This document shows positions 1 through 14,055 of a stretch of 64,000 nucleotides of DNA, piece by piece. The DNA comes from Casuarius casuarius. Lineage: Eukaryota > Chordata > Aves > Casuariiformes > Casuariidae. The position numbers and the translations under genes are program-made. Positions within the stretch are counted from its first letter, which is position 1; each line of letters starts with the position of its first letter. The notes below the pieces were generated by a model. The model saw only the letters and a program-made list of their open reading frames with translations. It was not told where the DNA came from and ran no database searches. Location: assembly GCA_003342895.1 (NCBI GenBank), contig PTFA01000273.1, positions 453,284-517,283 on the forward strand, written 5' to 3'.

Positions 1-3000
1 AGTGGAAACAATTATATCTTATCTACTGGTAGCTAGGTATAACCTCTGAAATTGTCACTCCAGTGTGTAAGATACATTTGGGGGTTTATAATGCAAGTTT
101 CCCTGTAATATTAGGCAGGTTTCTGTGTTTTCTTCTTAACCAGAACAGAGGAAAAAGACCTATTAGTTTTTCTCTAGTTACACCAAAACAATGTTTATCT
201 TTATTCAAAAATCTTGAAACGTACATTTATAAAATACAAACATAAAAGTGTACTGAAAGACATACCAAAACTTGTTTAGCTTAATTTCTGAATGAATGAA
301 TAGAGAATGTGACCAAGATAAATGCTTCAGCAGTGCACCAAGATAATTTGTTACTGAGTCATCTTTTGTTAAAAGAACATTTGATATTGCTCTATTATTG
401 ATATATTTCTCTTTCTCACCAATGAAACCATCAGTTTTTTGTATCTTTTTTTAAGATGGTGTTTACGATTACAAATTAGCATAGCTACAAGAACCTACTG
501 TTTGTAGCAAGGGTGGGTCAGCCTCTTTGACTAACTACACAAAGGGGAGACATTGACAAAACAGCTCAGACTACTGTCTGAATCAGGCTGAATCAATTTT
601 TGAGACTTGAAAGCAGTTTATAGAGCTGTTTGTTTTGATTTCAGTGGTTCTGATCAGAAGTGGAATTTCTGAGATCACAGACTTGAGGCTATTTGCGTGG
701 TGATTTTGGCATGACTTTGAGCTATAGACATAAATGAAATTTTGGGTCCACTTATGTGTTTTTGGTTTGTGGGAAGACTTCTGGGGCAAAAAGCCATGAA
801 TCATCAGTTAAATAGAAGTTGAAACCTCTGAGAGATTCAGACAAGTGGCCTGGAAAAGCAAGCCCTTGCTCTTTTCAGAACAGATCTGAAAATCTCATTC
901 CCAGTATGTTTTGAGGTTCTGTCCATAATTAGCAGTGACTTACGGGCTTACAGGATACATTACAAGGAGTTGACAGCAGACTGGCCCTTGTGTATTCAGT
1001 TTTAATGAATTACTGCTGAAGTACAAAAAAAGGACTATATTTAAGAGGAGATTGTAGGTTAGAGGACTAAATCATTTAGCAGAGTTTTTGTGATAGCAAG
1101 GCACTGGATCCTGAGAATCCCTTGTAAATCTATTCTTCTGTAATGGCAGAATTTACCTTTATCTGAGAGTCTATAGGCATCATGATCCTATACAAAATTG
1201 CCTTACGATCAACCTAGCTGCAATAATTTGCACCTTAATTGAATTTCTCAATATTACTGCTTTTTTAAAGTCACCAAAATGTTTGCAAAAAAATTTAATA
1301 TATATTGTGTCTTGTCTATCTTGTTAGCATGGCTCCTGCATATTTTCTCTAGGCTCAGGCTCTTATATTTAATGCTTTTAGTGTTACACATTTGTCTTTG
1401 TTTTCTTCAATTAACAACATTTTGCAGGAGCTAGTAAACAGGAAAATGGGTTATTCAGGGTTGAGGGTAGAGAAAAGAGCTCTGCATGTCTCATATGGCA
1501 GAAGTGAGTACCTAAATCAGAGGAAAATAATTTTTTTTGTTTGCTTTCCAGAAAGCAAGTATACTTTTTTTCCCCCCAGATTTGCCATTTCCTTTTTACC
1601 TGGGAAATATTCCTCTCCTCCTTCTGATTCAAACCCCCCAAAATAACCCCAGATGATCTATAAGGAAGTATTTTTACAACAGATTTGCTGGAGTAAATGT
1701 GGCATAAATATGCACATGGTTTCAATTTCCTGAGCAGCACTGACATTTTTACCCTATTTCCTCTTAATCCTGCCTCACTCACAGCTCCCTTGCTTCTGGA
1801 TTCCTTTCTCAGCAGCCAGGGGTGGGGTTAAAATAACATTGAAATGGAAGAGAGCTCAACCACCTCATTCTGTGTAATAAAATCCATTCCACTGTGCTCC
1901 TAATTTCATCAACTAATACAAGTCAACATCGAACGTTAATGAGGAAAGGTTTCCAATTAGATACAGTCTGACACTGACCCAGCTTTTCAGTCACCTTCAA
2001 TTGTCAGCGATAAAAAGGACAGTTCAATATGATATGGATCATTCACTCCAAATCTCCACAACTCATTTATGACAAACACAACTAACAGAGCATAGGGAAC
2101 TGCTGAATTGTTTTTCATTATGCTGGCACATTGGCTTTAGACTACAGTGGTAATGATCTTTAGAGGTTTTCCATACAGAGCGCCACTAATGAGCAAACCA
2201 GGATGGGGTGATGAGGTGATGGCGACCCACATTTTCAAGTGACAATACCAGCAACACGATGATGCTTAAAATTCCCTATTATTTCTGGAAAGTAATTCAC
2301 TACCAGAGAGAAGAGAGAGTTAGAAGGCTAAGCTATTAAATAAAATGAGTACAAAAAGTGAATAGCTCATTAAAAATGAAAAGCTTTTGCAAAATACACC
2401 AGCCTTGTCTTTGCCAGTCACTGTAAAATGTGCTTTTGCCCATCTTTCTGCAGGCAGTCACTTAGAGTGGTATTGCCATAAGCTAGGAGATCTGGGGATT
2501 TGTTAAAATACAGCAGAAGTGCATTTCCCGGTGCTGTATTCCTCCGTGTTTAAGCCCAGACCAGGCGGGGGAATAGATGTGGGTAAATGTAGGTGTTAAA
2601 TGCATTCCTGATCTTGGTCAGGGGTCAGCTACAGCCCATGCCTAATGCAGGACACCTTCAAGACTCTTCCAAAACCACTGGGTTGTGATGACCACTTAGT
2701 GCCTGTTACAAGGGCTAAGGACAGCAAGGCAGTAAATTACTGCACTGCCACAACTACTGCAATATGGGTACAAGGTAACTCAGTAATAAAATGTAAAAGT
2801 TGTCTGGAGACTATGAAATGCTAGAGTCATAGCTGATACTCTCGTCTCTGAGCTGGAATAAAACTTGTACCTCAGCTATTGTGGTTGTTACTTTCAAAGT
2901 CTCATGAAAACCTCTTATCTGAGAATAAAATCCCTCTTTATCATTTTGGAAGCATCAAAATCCACACAGATTTCTAAAGCCACATAAGATTTGAAAGCTT

Positions 3001-6000
3001 GATTTCATTTCTCTCCATATGAACTATTTGCTGGAAAATGCATTCCAAGGATCAAAGTACTTAGGGAAGAAAGAAAGGCTAGGATAGCAACAGAAAACAC
3101 TCTGAGATTTGTTATTAGCAGAAACTGGAACTTGAAGGTTTCCATAAGAGAGTGTGTTGCAAGATGAGAAGACCGATAACCAGATCAAGTGTTTTCAGCA
3201 AAAATGAGCTCAGCAAGTATCAACTTAGCAAAACATGGAAATTACCACTATATCCAGTTGACTGGAAGACTTGACTTCCAGAGACTGTAAGTGTCTAAGA
3301 CTTGACTGTAGTGTCAAGCAGTGTAGACTGGTCAAATAAAAATGTAGTATTACTATTCCACTGGAAAATCTACCTATTTTAATTATATGTCAAACAAGAG
3401 AGAAAAAAGCCCATATGGGATTAATCGTGAAGGTCCGTGTGGTATACATCAAACTGCATTTTTAAAATAGTATGAAAGTTAGTGACTTTGAAAGATTAAA
3501 ACTTATTTTGCACATAATCTTCCATTAAATAGTTTATAAAAATATGACTTTTTTTGTCCTTTGTGGGATAGCTTAGCAGCTGTTCTTGTATACCGGAAAC
3601 AATTATTAACCCTGTGGAAAGACATTGAGAGATTTATTTATTACCTTTTTTTCTTCTTTGTTGGATATAATTCACATTCAGATGACACACAAAGAAACTT
3701 GCTGGTGGAAGGTTACACGGGATTCATAAAGCCGTGCCAGAAGTTCTGAGAAACGGGGGTCGGAAATCCTCAGTTTTGCTTGAAGTTTCAACCTTGCCTG
3801 AATCTAAACATACAGTAGCTGTTTCCATGCACAATGAATCTTTTCCTTATTGATTTATTGATTTCAAAATCACAGCATTTAATAATTCTGCCACATTCTT
3901 TCTGGAAAGACCTGTCCCATCCTGGTCTGCCTACGGGGCTTCTTTGTCTCTCTTGCATCAACGGAAAAAAAAATTTCATCTGGTGGCCTTTGTACAGTCA
4001 ACAAATCAGGCAGATGCACCCTGATGTCAGGCAATCAGGAGACCTTAGCATGTGCCAGTATGAATGTCCACCACAGCTGGAAGGCTGGTCAGTTTCAGTA
4101 TGCAGAAGGTAGTGGCAGAAACTTGTCAAGCTCATTTTAATCAGAATGTATATTCTCATTTTTCAGAGTGGAGAGTTTTGGATAGTTTGCATGCAAACGT
4201 TGCTAAACCTGTCATTTCTAATCCTGAGCTATTGTACACATGTAGCTGTTGTATACATATAGCTATGCAAACTTCAGGCACAGTGTCAGCACAGCGTACC
4301 AGCTGCAGGTAGTGCAGAGGAAAAAAAATGGTGAAGGTTTCGTAAAAACGGAGTGCATGCCTCCTGCTGGTTATGAACTGTGAATGCCCTCATGTGGGGT
4401 TTCTTTTAGGAAGTGCAGAGGAAGTGAATGTCAGCCACAAGCGTGGGCTGGTTGAATGAGAGGCATGTTGTTTTTTTGTGTAACTTACGGCACCAGGGCT
4501 AGAAGGCTGGTCTCCTTTGGTCTTGTGCATAGCCAAAGGAGGGAGAAAAGCTCCTCAAGAGCATAGTCCAGAACAGGAGAACATATATCTTACCTTTGGG
4601 ATTACACTACTGGTTCCTGATGGAAAGTGAAACAGAAGACTAGGATCTTAAAATTAACAAGACTGATTTGTTACTATTTTAACAACAAGCTACTTGACCC
4701 AGATGGCTCCTCTCTGTGCTGTGGTGGTACGGCTTCCTGTGCTGTGGGCATGCCAGGTGATCAGGCTGCCCCTCGTCCTGGCCACGAAGATGACCAGGTT
4801 TGTGATGGAGTCCCTCCTACTTCTTCCGGGTGGCCTGGTCCCACTGCCCTCGTGGGTGAGCATGTGACGGGGTCACCATACAGGGTGGCCTTGCAGCAGT
4901 CCAAACTAGTCTCAGTCAGCTGCATTTGGTACCTCTGAATTCCTGTAACATGACCGGGTGAAGACATGGGTCAGACACAGAGTTCACCTTGGCTCATTAT
5001 GCTACGTAGAGGCCCCTGAGATTCCCGGAAAAATGTGTGTGTTGGGGGCTGTTTACAAACCATAGCTGAGACTGCCTCAGGCCTAGGAGACTGAAGGAGT
5101 CTCCTCAGGCACTTGCTTAGGTTAAGTGCCTGCCATCAGCTGTTAGGGCTTGGGATCATATAGGCGATCAAACAAATACAGAGGAATCTACTGCTTTCCT
5201 TTGATGCAGTCCTGCCCAGCACTGGAGTTGACTGTCCAGTGCTTTGGCTTGAAAGAGTTTACTTTGGTGGAGGATGTCTCCATTGAATTTCTTCCATGAG
5301 AGAAACGCTTTCAGTTCTGCTGAGAAATGTGTGTATCCCAACCATTTTCACAGCAAAGACATAGAGGGCGAGGATTTATTGTCTATAGTGGATTACCAAC
5401 TCAAAGGTTGAAGACAAATCCATTTCATTTTAAATCCGTTTAATTTGTTGATAGCACAGGAGATACACACTGGGAAACACACCCTTGCACTGTAGGAATT
5501 CCTACCTTGCATGGTAGGAATTTGTTCAGGGTTTTACTAATCACTGTCTTTTATTGACACACACAATTGGAAGAACGGTCAGATTTTTTTTTAGGGACTG
5601 AACCTGTGAATGTCTTGACTTAGAGTTGTGAACTTCTGTGGCTTGTGCTAAAGTATCTAGTCCTTGGGCATGGAGGCAGCAGGAACTCTACGAGTTTCTA
5701 CGTGGTGTTGTGGCAGAGTGTCGCAATCATACCCTAAGAAAATATGTGCAATTTCAAATGGTCTATTTATCTTCTATATTATCATATTTTTTTAAAATCC
5801 AAATCTCAAGCAACTCATTGCACAGCCACTAACTTCACAAAGCAAATCTTCGCTTGATTTCAGTCTTCCAGAAAGAAACGTAAGACTGAAGCAGAATACA
5901 GGTCATTGCCCTGCCAATTGATCTGAGCATGTTGTAAAAGTAACGATTCAAGTCACAAGTCATATCTGGCAAGAATTTTCCTCTTTTGATAGACAGAATA

Positions 6001-6676
6001 ACTTCTAATGGGTAAATAACTTTGCAGACCATTTCTGTATGTATAAAATATTTCACCTAATTGCTTGAAATCTCCCTTTGGCTCTAAATTCCTCGAGTGC
6101 TGCAAAGGTAGGTGCTTCTTCAATGACATTTGTAATTAGGCAGAAATCTAGAATCACCTATATCTAGCTTTTCTATATAAAAACATAGAATTCTGGGAAA
6201 TTTCAGGATTTTTGGAAGGTTTTCAGTGCTTCCTCGTGCTTCTAATCATGTCCAATATATACCAAGAATAATTTTTCTTGTTTTATTCTCTGAGTTTTTG
6301 CTATGAGTGTCTGTTGGAAACAAGTGGAAAAAAAGCAAGTCAGACAAAAGTTAATGGAATTCTTCTGAGCATAAAGTTGCATTCACTGCAATTCAGAATT
6401 TTGGCAGAGTTTCAGGATGTTTTACTTGAACTGTCACATCTATCAGAAGTTAGAGATACCTTGGCAAGAGAGTAAGTGCTCATCATACCTAGATAGGAAG
6501 AATTGTATTAATTTCATGATATACAACTGAGAAAAAACGAGGCTACATTACTTACGTAGCGTGATTCTGTAGTCAATACAGTGGAATTCATAATGTAACT
6601 CTTAGGATTCTCAAGCTATGAGTCAGATCATTAGTGGATGAATAATGACTTCTGTTAAACCTATCTAGGATAACAT
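1..6676. other. Unique AT-rich non-coding DNA, no gene seen
   Basis: No open reading frame here exceeds about 120 codons, and none has recognisable domain content, a convincing exon context or codon bias. Homopolymer runs and short AT-rich stretches are scattered throughout. A GC-richer patch at about 4690-4880 was not recognised as any family. A complex block at 1860-2250 is listed separately as a possible conserved non-coding element. I see nothing else that can be supported. Confidence 0.7.
1860..2250. promoter_or_regulatory. Possible conserved non-coding element
   Basis: This is a compositionally complex stretch without simple repeats or recognisable transposon sequence. It holds homeodomain-type TAAT words (for example gttaatgag at 1935-1943 and ccaattag near 1953) and retains scattered CpGs (cgaacg, cagcgat, gagcgcc) in an otherwise CpG-poor region. 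Such blocks in gene deserts are often developmental enhancers. The call rests on sequence texture alone, so it is weak. Confidence 0.2.
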
Positions 6677-6775
6677 GGACCTGATTCTTCCCTCAGTTTA
6701 ACTGCATGATTTCACTGTTGTCAGTGGTGCTATGCTGATATAAAAAAAGTATGGAGGTGAGATGAAATTCAGGCC
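6677..6775. repeat. Old palindromic amniote repeat (MITE-like)
   Basis: The block begins ggacctgattct and ends gaaattcaggcc, so its ends are imperfect inverted complements. The interior (about 6690-6760) can be read as a degraded hairpin around a 'tcagtgg' centre. This matches the style of old interspersed palindromic repeats of bird, crocodile and turtle genomes, which start and end with 'cctgattctc'-like words and carry a 'cattgaagtcaatgg'-like centre. I cannot assign a named family. Confidence 0.45.
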
Positions 6776-9700
6776 AGACATTCTCTAATGGCTTAAGCTG
6801 ACATAGGAAACAACAGAGCTAATACACAACATCCTGTAAACTGTTTTTTTGTAGGTGACATCTTTAAGATGAAATAGGCATTTTCACAGAAATTTTGGGG
6901 ACTTGATTTAAAATAGTAATATTAATAAAAAAAATTTCCCGCTTCTCTTTTTGTTATTTAACGAGATGCTTAGTATTTTTTTTTTATTAAAGGGGAAAAA
7001 ATCTTTCCTATACATCTCTCATGCAGAGGACCATAACAGAAGAAGATGGGTTCTTTCTGCCACTTGTCATATTGATAATAAGGAATATGTCAGGAACAAG
7101 CCAAATTGAAACTCCTGTCTAAAACAGCCAGAAATTCAAATGGCAGAAAACTTGCTGTGTCATTTTCAAATGAGCTCTTTACGAATCTTACAACTTTTCA
7201 GCATGGCAGCTGTGAAGAAATCAGGTGTTATGAAGAACTTGGACAGGCTGTCATTCACGGTTTCATGAGCATCAGGGGGTTGTGTGTTGTGTGTGTCTGC
7301 ATAGAAGTCACTGGAATTTTGTAAACAGATCTTTCTGATTACCTAGTGTAGCATTTCAATCATTATGACAAATAAGATGTTATAAATTATTTCAAGGTAA
7401 AGGTTTTGAAATATTTTTGTGTCCCAGCTGACTGAAAACACCTTCTTCCCCAAGAAAGCAACAGTCATTGGCAAAGCCTGGTTTCCAGTGGATTTCCCTG
7501 CTAGTTGAAGGACAAATTTAGCTCAGGTATCCTATGGTTAGAGGATGAGCTCATGCTTTAATAAACATCCGATACTCCACCTGGAAGAAAGGCAGGAAAG
7601 AGTGTCAGAATGAGAGAGAGAGAGAGAAAGGGGTTGTGAATACTCCACAGAAAAAGAGTCTCAGGCTGCACTGCAACTTTATTAGGCACTAGAGACTCCG
7701 CAACGGGGAGTGCTGTCAACACGAAGACGCGTTCTCTGGTGTATAATAAATGGCATAAGCTCACTGGGTTTTTTTCCACAGTTAAGGAATGCAGAGTAGT
7801 GCTGGTTGGTGTAGATTCTCCCATGGTTAATATGCACTGCACTCTGATCATTGCCCTTGGTTACTTCAGCCACAGCGTTAATCAGCCGTGAGATACAAAC
7901 GCGTTGGAAAACAGGTTCCATTGATTGTGGTGCTCTCCTGGGTGGATTATTTGATGTCTAAAAAGGGCTGAAAACATGCTGTGCTCTTTCCCTTGATGAC
8001 GGCAATATATGTGTCTTTCTTTTCTAGTCATCCAATTTTCATGAAATTCACAGGGGTTTGATATCTTTGAGAGCTCTACTTCTGTCAATTTTAATTGAAA
8101 CTGGCCTCTGGATTGAAAATTTATGGGGAGGAGAGGGAGAGCAGAAAGATACAGCATGATTGCTTAGGCCCAGTTTCCTAAGGAGCAGTCTCCCGCTTGC
8201 CCGTTCTCCAAGAAGAGAGGAGCGTACAGGTGAGAGCCTGGAAAGATCAATGCGGTGTTTGAACTTTTTGGTGCCTGAGAGGAAAAGAGACAAAATGCTT
8301 TGTGTCTGCATTTCCTCAGACACAGTTGGATAATATATCTGAATGTTCTGTGATTGGCTCGAGCAGTTAGCCTAAGCCTGTGAGATGTTTTATACCATCA
8401 CATCAAATGGCGTTACTAATTGAATACCGTCTCGCTCTGTATCTTGACTTTTGCTTGGAAGTGAAAGGAACTCTCATCGGACACCTACACGTTGCTGTCT
8501 GAGAGCCGTGGCAAGCACTGAGCTTTACTCATAAACTAAATTTCTTTTATTATAGAAAAAGCAAAGTCTTACAATCTTCCCATTTTAACCTCCTTATTTT
8601 TAGGCCCTTTCCAAATTTTGTATCTGAGAGGATATTTTTTTCAATTCATTGCCTTCTTCTTGGTGATTATTTTTTTTTTCGTCTGAACATACATAATTAC
8701 TCTATTTGAATCTGAAGAAGGCCAGAAAGATGTTTTTATATAAGATATATAAAAAAGCATGGCAGGATTTTTTTAATCTCCAAAGAACACCTTGACTCTC
8801 ATACCAGTAAAAATATAAAATCAGAATTTGGTTTGGAAAGTCCCTTAACAAGTAGAAATTCCTGTGGTTATGTAAGTGAAGATGTGTTTTTCTTTGACAT
8901 GTTTGAGTGTTTGGAGGAATTAGATATTGAATATCCATGGTTGTTCTGCCACTAGCTCAAAAACTGTGCAGATGAAACTGCTGGCGTGGAAAAGTTCAAA
9001 GCTCAGACTTTCTTCTGTAAACTTTCTTGGATATGTGGGAAAAGAATTTGCATTAGTATCTAGCCAAATGCTGTAGGTCTGTTGATGCATATCAGAAACA
9101 TAGATGCATAACTAGAGAAATGCTTGGGCAAATGTCATCAAAATATCATGCAAATAAAGGCCTTGGGGAAATTTTGTATCAGAGTTCATGTAATATTACT
9201 TTCATGTATATCACAGGATTGGGTCTGCAATGGTGACTTGGAGAGTCTACATTTACAGTAGAAAGGAATCAGTTTCTACACCACTTTAAAGCTTGAAATT
9301 CCCAAGAGATGTGCAGTTATGACAGCTAGGATGTGAGATCATTTCATAGGCATTCCTGAGATGGTACAAATAAGTACAAATTATTGTTTTAACATTCATT
9401 AGTCACTGGCTTGCTGTCAATGAATCAATGACGTAGAGGTAGAAATGCCTTATATCTCATCATTGCTCCCCATCTGGTTCCCATCCTTCGTATGCTCCTT
9501 CTAAATTCCCAGTAATATCCCTTGTGCCATAATATTTACAATAATGTGATCAGTCTTCCCTTTATCTCCTCATTTCCATCTATTTTCTCCTGTCCATCAT
9601 ATAATGGATACCAGGCAGAGTTTGACCAAGAGGACACACAAATGCAGGCCTTTTGGTAACAATCTAATGCTGTACCTAATTGAGTAATTGTCTGCTAGCA

Positions 9701-11700
9701 TTTTGAACACACATGAACACTCAATTCTGAAATTGAGTGAAATATCATGGTTATTACTCAGCTCCTTTTGCTCACATCAGTGGCACAGCTTGGTAAATGT
9801 CTATTTAGTATTTCTAGCAACACAGCAGATGGAAACTTTGCTCACAAGGCTTAAGGGGAACACTTATAAATTTCAGGAGAAACATCAGGAAAAAAGTTTT
9901 CATAGACTTACAGACTTTTACTGTCCTAACTGAAATGGTGTATCAAAATTAAGACAATGAAATGCTGCTGGTGTTTTTGCTGTTTTTATTTTTGATGTTG
10001 AAGTAGTAACCTTATGATACTTTCCATATTAAGCATTTCGCTGTTGGAATAAATAGCAAGATTATATTGATTTTAACTGCACATATTCATGCCTCTGTGA
10101 GCTACTGTTCTTAGCTGCAGTGTTATTCATTCTGGGTTTGCAACGTAAAGGTGTTGTTCATGCCCAGCTTTTGTTGTGTAAAGCAATCACTGTATTTTAT
10201 CTGGTCCGTTCTTCTACGTAGAGTGCAAAAGTGTAAGTTTAGTAATTTAAATTATTAGCAGCAACACATGAAGTTTCCAATTTTTACATGAGATTTGTAG
10301 TAGTGGTTAGCACTTGACAATTACTTATAGCAATTGCTGGTAATTAAATAATACATTTCCTGTACTCAGCAATATATTTAGTTTTATATTTATGGATGAC
10401 ATCTTTCCCTGGAAATATGTTGGTTCTGCAATTAAAATTAATAAATATTGGTGGCAGTTACTTGATAATTTGTAAGTAATTCTTAGGAAACATACGGAAA
10501 AAAGAAGTGATTAATGTTATGTAGTTAGAAACACATTATTGCATATACAGTGAGCCACGTCACAATTAATAGCTGCTTAGGTATAGCTGCTGACTGGTTT
10601 TCTGTAATTCAGTTGTGTCACTTCTCTGTCTCTGTAACTTTGCACCCACCCTAGCAGGCTTTTGAGGCATCTGTTTTTGCAAATGTTGTCTTTTGGATGA
10701 TGGTTTATGTCCAGACTTAGTATCTTAGCAACCTGTAGTCATTAAAGATTCTAACTCTGCTTTCAGGATAAGTGTCTTCATTGTTCGAGATACCTTGTTT
10801 TGCCCACCTAAAACTTCCATCCTCGGCTGCCTAGAAACTGCCACTGCCCTCTCAGGCTGCCCTGGGGAGCAAGCTGAGGACTGTTCCTCTCCACAGGGTG
10901 CTGAAGCATCCTTGCTTTAAAATCGACTTCGAGATTGTTTAGAGCAAAGCAGTTTGATAAATCTAAGTTGTTCAGCCACTTTCCAGAGAGTGAACAAACC
11001 ATCTTCTCTGCGTCGAGTGATTCCAGTGTCTGAGCAATCAGGTTTTGACCTAGAAATGCTGAGAATGAAATTCTGCTGAGCAGCTTTGTTGTGAGAGCTC
11101 ATGTAATTGCTCTGTGTGCCTTAGATCAGATTGGCTTTCACTCATACCCTTGCATAGTTTGGATTTTTCCTGGTCCAGACTCAGCGTTTTTCTCCAATGA
11201 GAGCGAATGGGTGACCTTTATCCAAATAGTTGAGCCAATCATCAGAAAGGTTTGATCATGTAGATTATGTGGGGCTTCTACTAGGGGTGGTGGTGATGAT
11301 GGTGGGGGCCTGGGGATGATCCAGCTGAACAGTCACAGCAGAAAAGCCAATTATCTATCTTTAGATTTGCAAAGCACATATTTGTTTGTGAACATCCTGT
11401 CAGCTTGTGTTCATTGCTACACGAGAACATGAACATGCTCTGTTTTGTCCTCCTCTTCGCTCCTGATTGCTGGTGTTCAAGTAGTCAGGGAAGAGGCAAG
11501 GCTGTAGAGTCAGCTCTCATTCTGTTTTTGATGCGTAAAGTGATTTCACAGCATAGTCTGTTGCATGATGGCTGTGTCTAGTGAATTTCAGTTTTGGAGG
11601 TGTTCTTTTCTGGTGCAAATTTGCTTTTTGTCTATACTTGGAGTCTTGTATATGCAACTAAGCACACTGCTGGTGCTCTCAAAATGATTTCTGTCCCGGT
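6776..11700. other. Non-coding DNA, no gene seen
   Basis: Mostly unique AT-rich sequence. A short (AG)n run lies at 7612-7630. Overlapping minus-strand reading frames around 7558-8323 are all under 100 codons and show no family signature. The interval has no recognisable CR1 and no RNA gene that I can support. Confidence 0.65.
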
Positions 11701-11714
11701 GGAAGTTGGGCTGA

Positions 11715-11780
11715 AGCTGTGCAGCAGAGCACTGGTTAGAGCCTCCCACTCGCAATGTGGGTGCAAGGTCCCCCAGCGGT
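11715..11780 (+). repeat. Possible tRNA-derived SINE head
   Basis: The sequence 'actggttagagcc' resembles a tRNA-type A box. It is followed about 30 bases later by 'ggtgcaaggtccccc', which resembles a decayed B box (consensus GGTTCRANNCC). The spacing fits the tRNA-related heads of old amniote SINEs. It is not an intact tRNA: no acceptor stem or full cloverleaf is visible, and the B box has substitutions. No clear SINE body or tail follows. Confidence 0.35.
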
Positions 11781-14055
11781 TAGCTCTCTACGCCTGTGTG
11801 GCATGCATAGAAGACTGGCTACTGGTGCCAACTTAATTGCAGATGAAGAGGCAATATACACAGGAAGTAGTGGAACTATTGCAGGTTGCCACAATTCAAA
11901 TACTAGTCCTTCTCCCATTTGCCACACACCAGTCAATGGTGTAGATGCACCCTACATAAGCTCGGTGGCCAAAGGACAAAGGCTTTATCTAAAACTACAG
12001 AGCCTTGTTTCTCTCGTCTGTGGTTTACCTTTTGGGATGGATGATGCCTGCTTTGATTGTTTTTGGTTTTATGTGCTATGCTCCTTCAAAAGCACTGGCT
12101 CATGAGAGTAAGAGAGGCTCATGGAAAATGATTTAACCTATTCAGGATGTGAAGATTTTGGAGAACACTGGGTGTAATGGGCAAAAGGAAATGAGAAAGT
12201 CACAGCAGCAGCTGGGAATCTGCAACTCAAGTAGAGAGTTGGAGAAACGACCAAATGCAGTAGGGAGTGAGCAGTTAGGCTGCAGGAGAGGTAGGACGGT
12301 CCTCAGGGTCTGGGCAGGACTTGCTTCAACTTGCAGTGACTAAACCAGAAACAAGGGCTCTTCTTACTTCTTTTCTGTCTCCTCTACCCTTTCTCTGTTT
12401 AAAAAGTTAAGTTTCTAGTTTTTATTCAAATAAAGCACTGTTCTGAAGCCTTTCAGCCTCTCTGAGGGGCTCACTTAAGAGCAAGGCTGGGCACATCCGG
12501 CTCGAAGCTTTGAGGTGATCGATCTAGGAGAGCACTCTGTAGCTACGGCATTACTTTTTGGCATAGCTGCTGTGTTTTGCAGTCCAGTTATTGATTTGCA
12601 AAACTGAGAATTGATGGTGCATTTCAGGATTAATCCGTTGTGCATTTGTTACGTTGTGGACACGTAGATTTATTGAAGTCTGCAATTTTTTTCCTTGCTG
12701 ATAACTAGCTGAAAAAACAGTGGTAAACATAAATGAGAATTGTTTCAATGTGCAAAAAACAGGAGTCATAAATGCACAAAACCAATTGTGGTGCAATTAC
12801 TGGTGTTGTAGCAAGCAAATAATATACTTTAATGTTAGGCCTGATATGGCTACTGTGGCAAGATAGCTATTTTGCTGGCTGCTGCTTCTTGGCCTTCTCT
12901 CTTATACTTCCATTTCTTTAGATTTTTGGCCCAGCCACTGGTGCACAGTAGCTATCTTGTCTGTACTGATCTGGGGGAAGGGAAGAAATGAAACAACTCA
13001 GGCTGGCACTATGCCAAATTATCTGCACTTTGGCTTTTCACCAGCTAAATCAGCATACAAATAACATCCTTTCATTTTTGCCAACATAGATTATTGAAAA
13101 ATCGAAACATCTTGTTATTTTAAATTTTAAACAGGCAAATTAATTTTATTAGTTAAACAACTCTAAGGTTTGGAGGAGGCAGGGCTGGGCCTTGGCTGCA
13201 GGGCTGTCCTTTCATGCATTACAGCATGAAGTCTAAGCCTTGCTACCAACTTGAACCCAACCTCCACTGAAAGCTAAAGTAATAAAGCAAACTTATCGTT
13301 TGAAATTTAGTGACATGACTCCGAAGAATTGAAGAGGGAGAGCAGGAGGAACAAGAGCAGCTGCTTCTGCCTTATGAGATTGTTCTCCAGAGGAAGCTTT
13401 TTCTGTAGTGAGCTGCACACTGGAACAGATGCAAACTGTAGCAAGGGCATTAGTAGTTATTATAATAGGGACAGGGTTGGAAATTTTGCTGGGACCCAGC
13501 CTTCTATATAATAATTGCATCTTTTTTTTCCAGAGCCTTGAGATACTTGGAAGCCTCTAATCTGAGAGGGGATTAGTGAACTCAACTTCATTAATTTTCT
13601 GCAAATGTCGCCTTTCCCTTCTCTTTGTCTGGTGATAGTGATGTGCTTACCGTAAACGTTAAACTATATCTATGTGGCACAATGTCTGATGTTTTATGTA
13701 CCCCATCCAACTCCTAACAAACTGGTTAGAGTATTGGGACCATAATAACCACAGTAATTTGGTCTTCCACCTGAGCTAGGTTGGATATGAAATCTTGCTA
13801 GTGTGGCTGTTGTGCCCCTGGGATCTGTATGAGATCATTTAGCCCGGATATTCTGCAAGTGGAGCTTGACCATCCCATTGTTATGTTCTTACAGTTTACC
13901 AATTTCCCATTATTAGCTATGGAGTAAATACAAGAAAAAAAAGCAACCTTGATTAAGGCATCTGCCTCCTTTACTATTCACACTTTATCCCTACTTCTTG
14001 ATACTATTAGGTAAGCTAGGAAGAGAAAAGTTTTCATTGCATCTGCTGGAGGTTA

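Noticed and set aside
11715..11780. Intact tRNA gene
   Set aside because: A- and B-box-like words are present, but no acceptor stem or complete cloverleaf; better explained as a SINE head.
12855..12965. Hairpin between 'caagatagct' and 'agctatcttg'
   Set aside because: The arms are about 10-11 bases with a loop near 80 bases and no support from the surrounding sequence; too weak to report as a feature.
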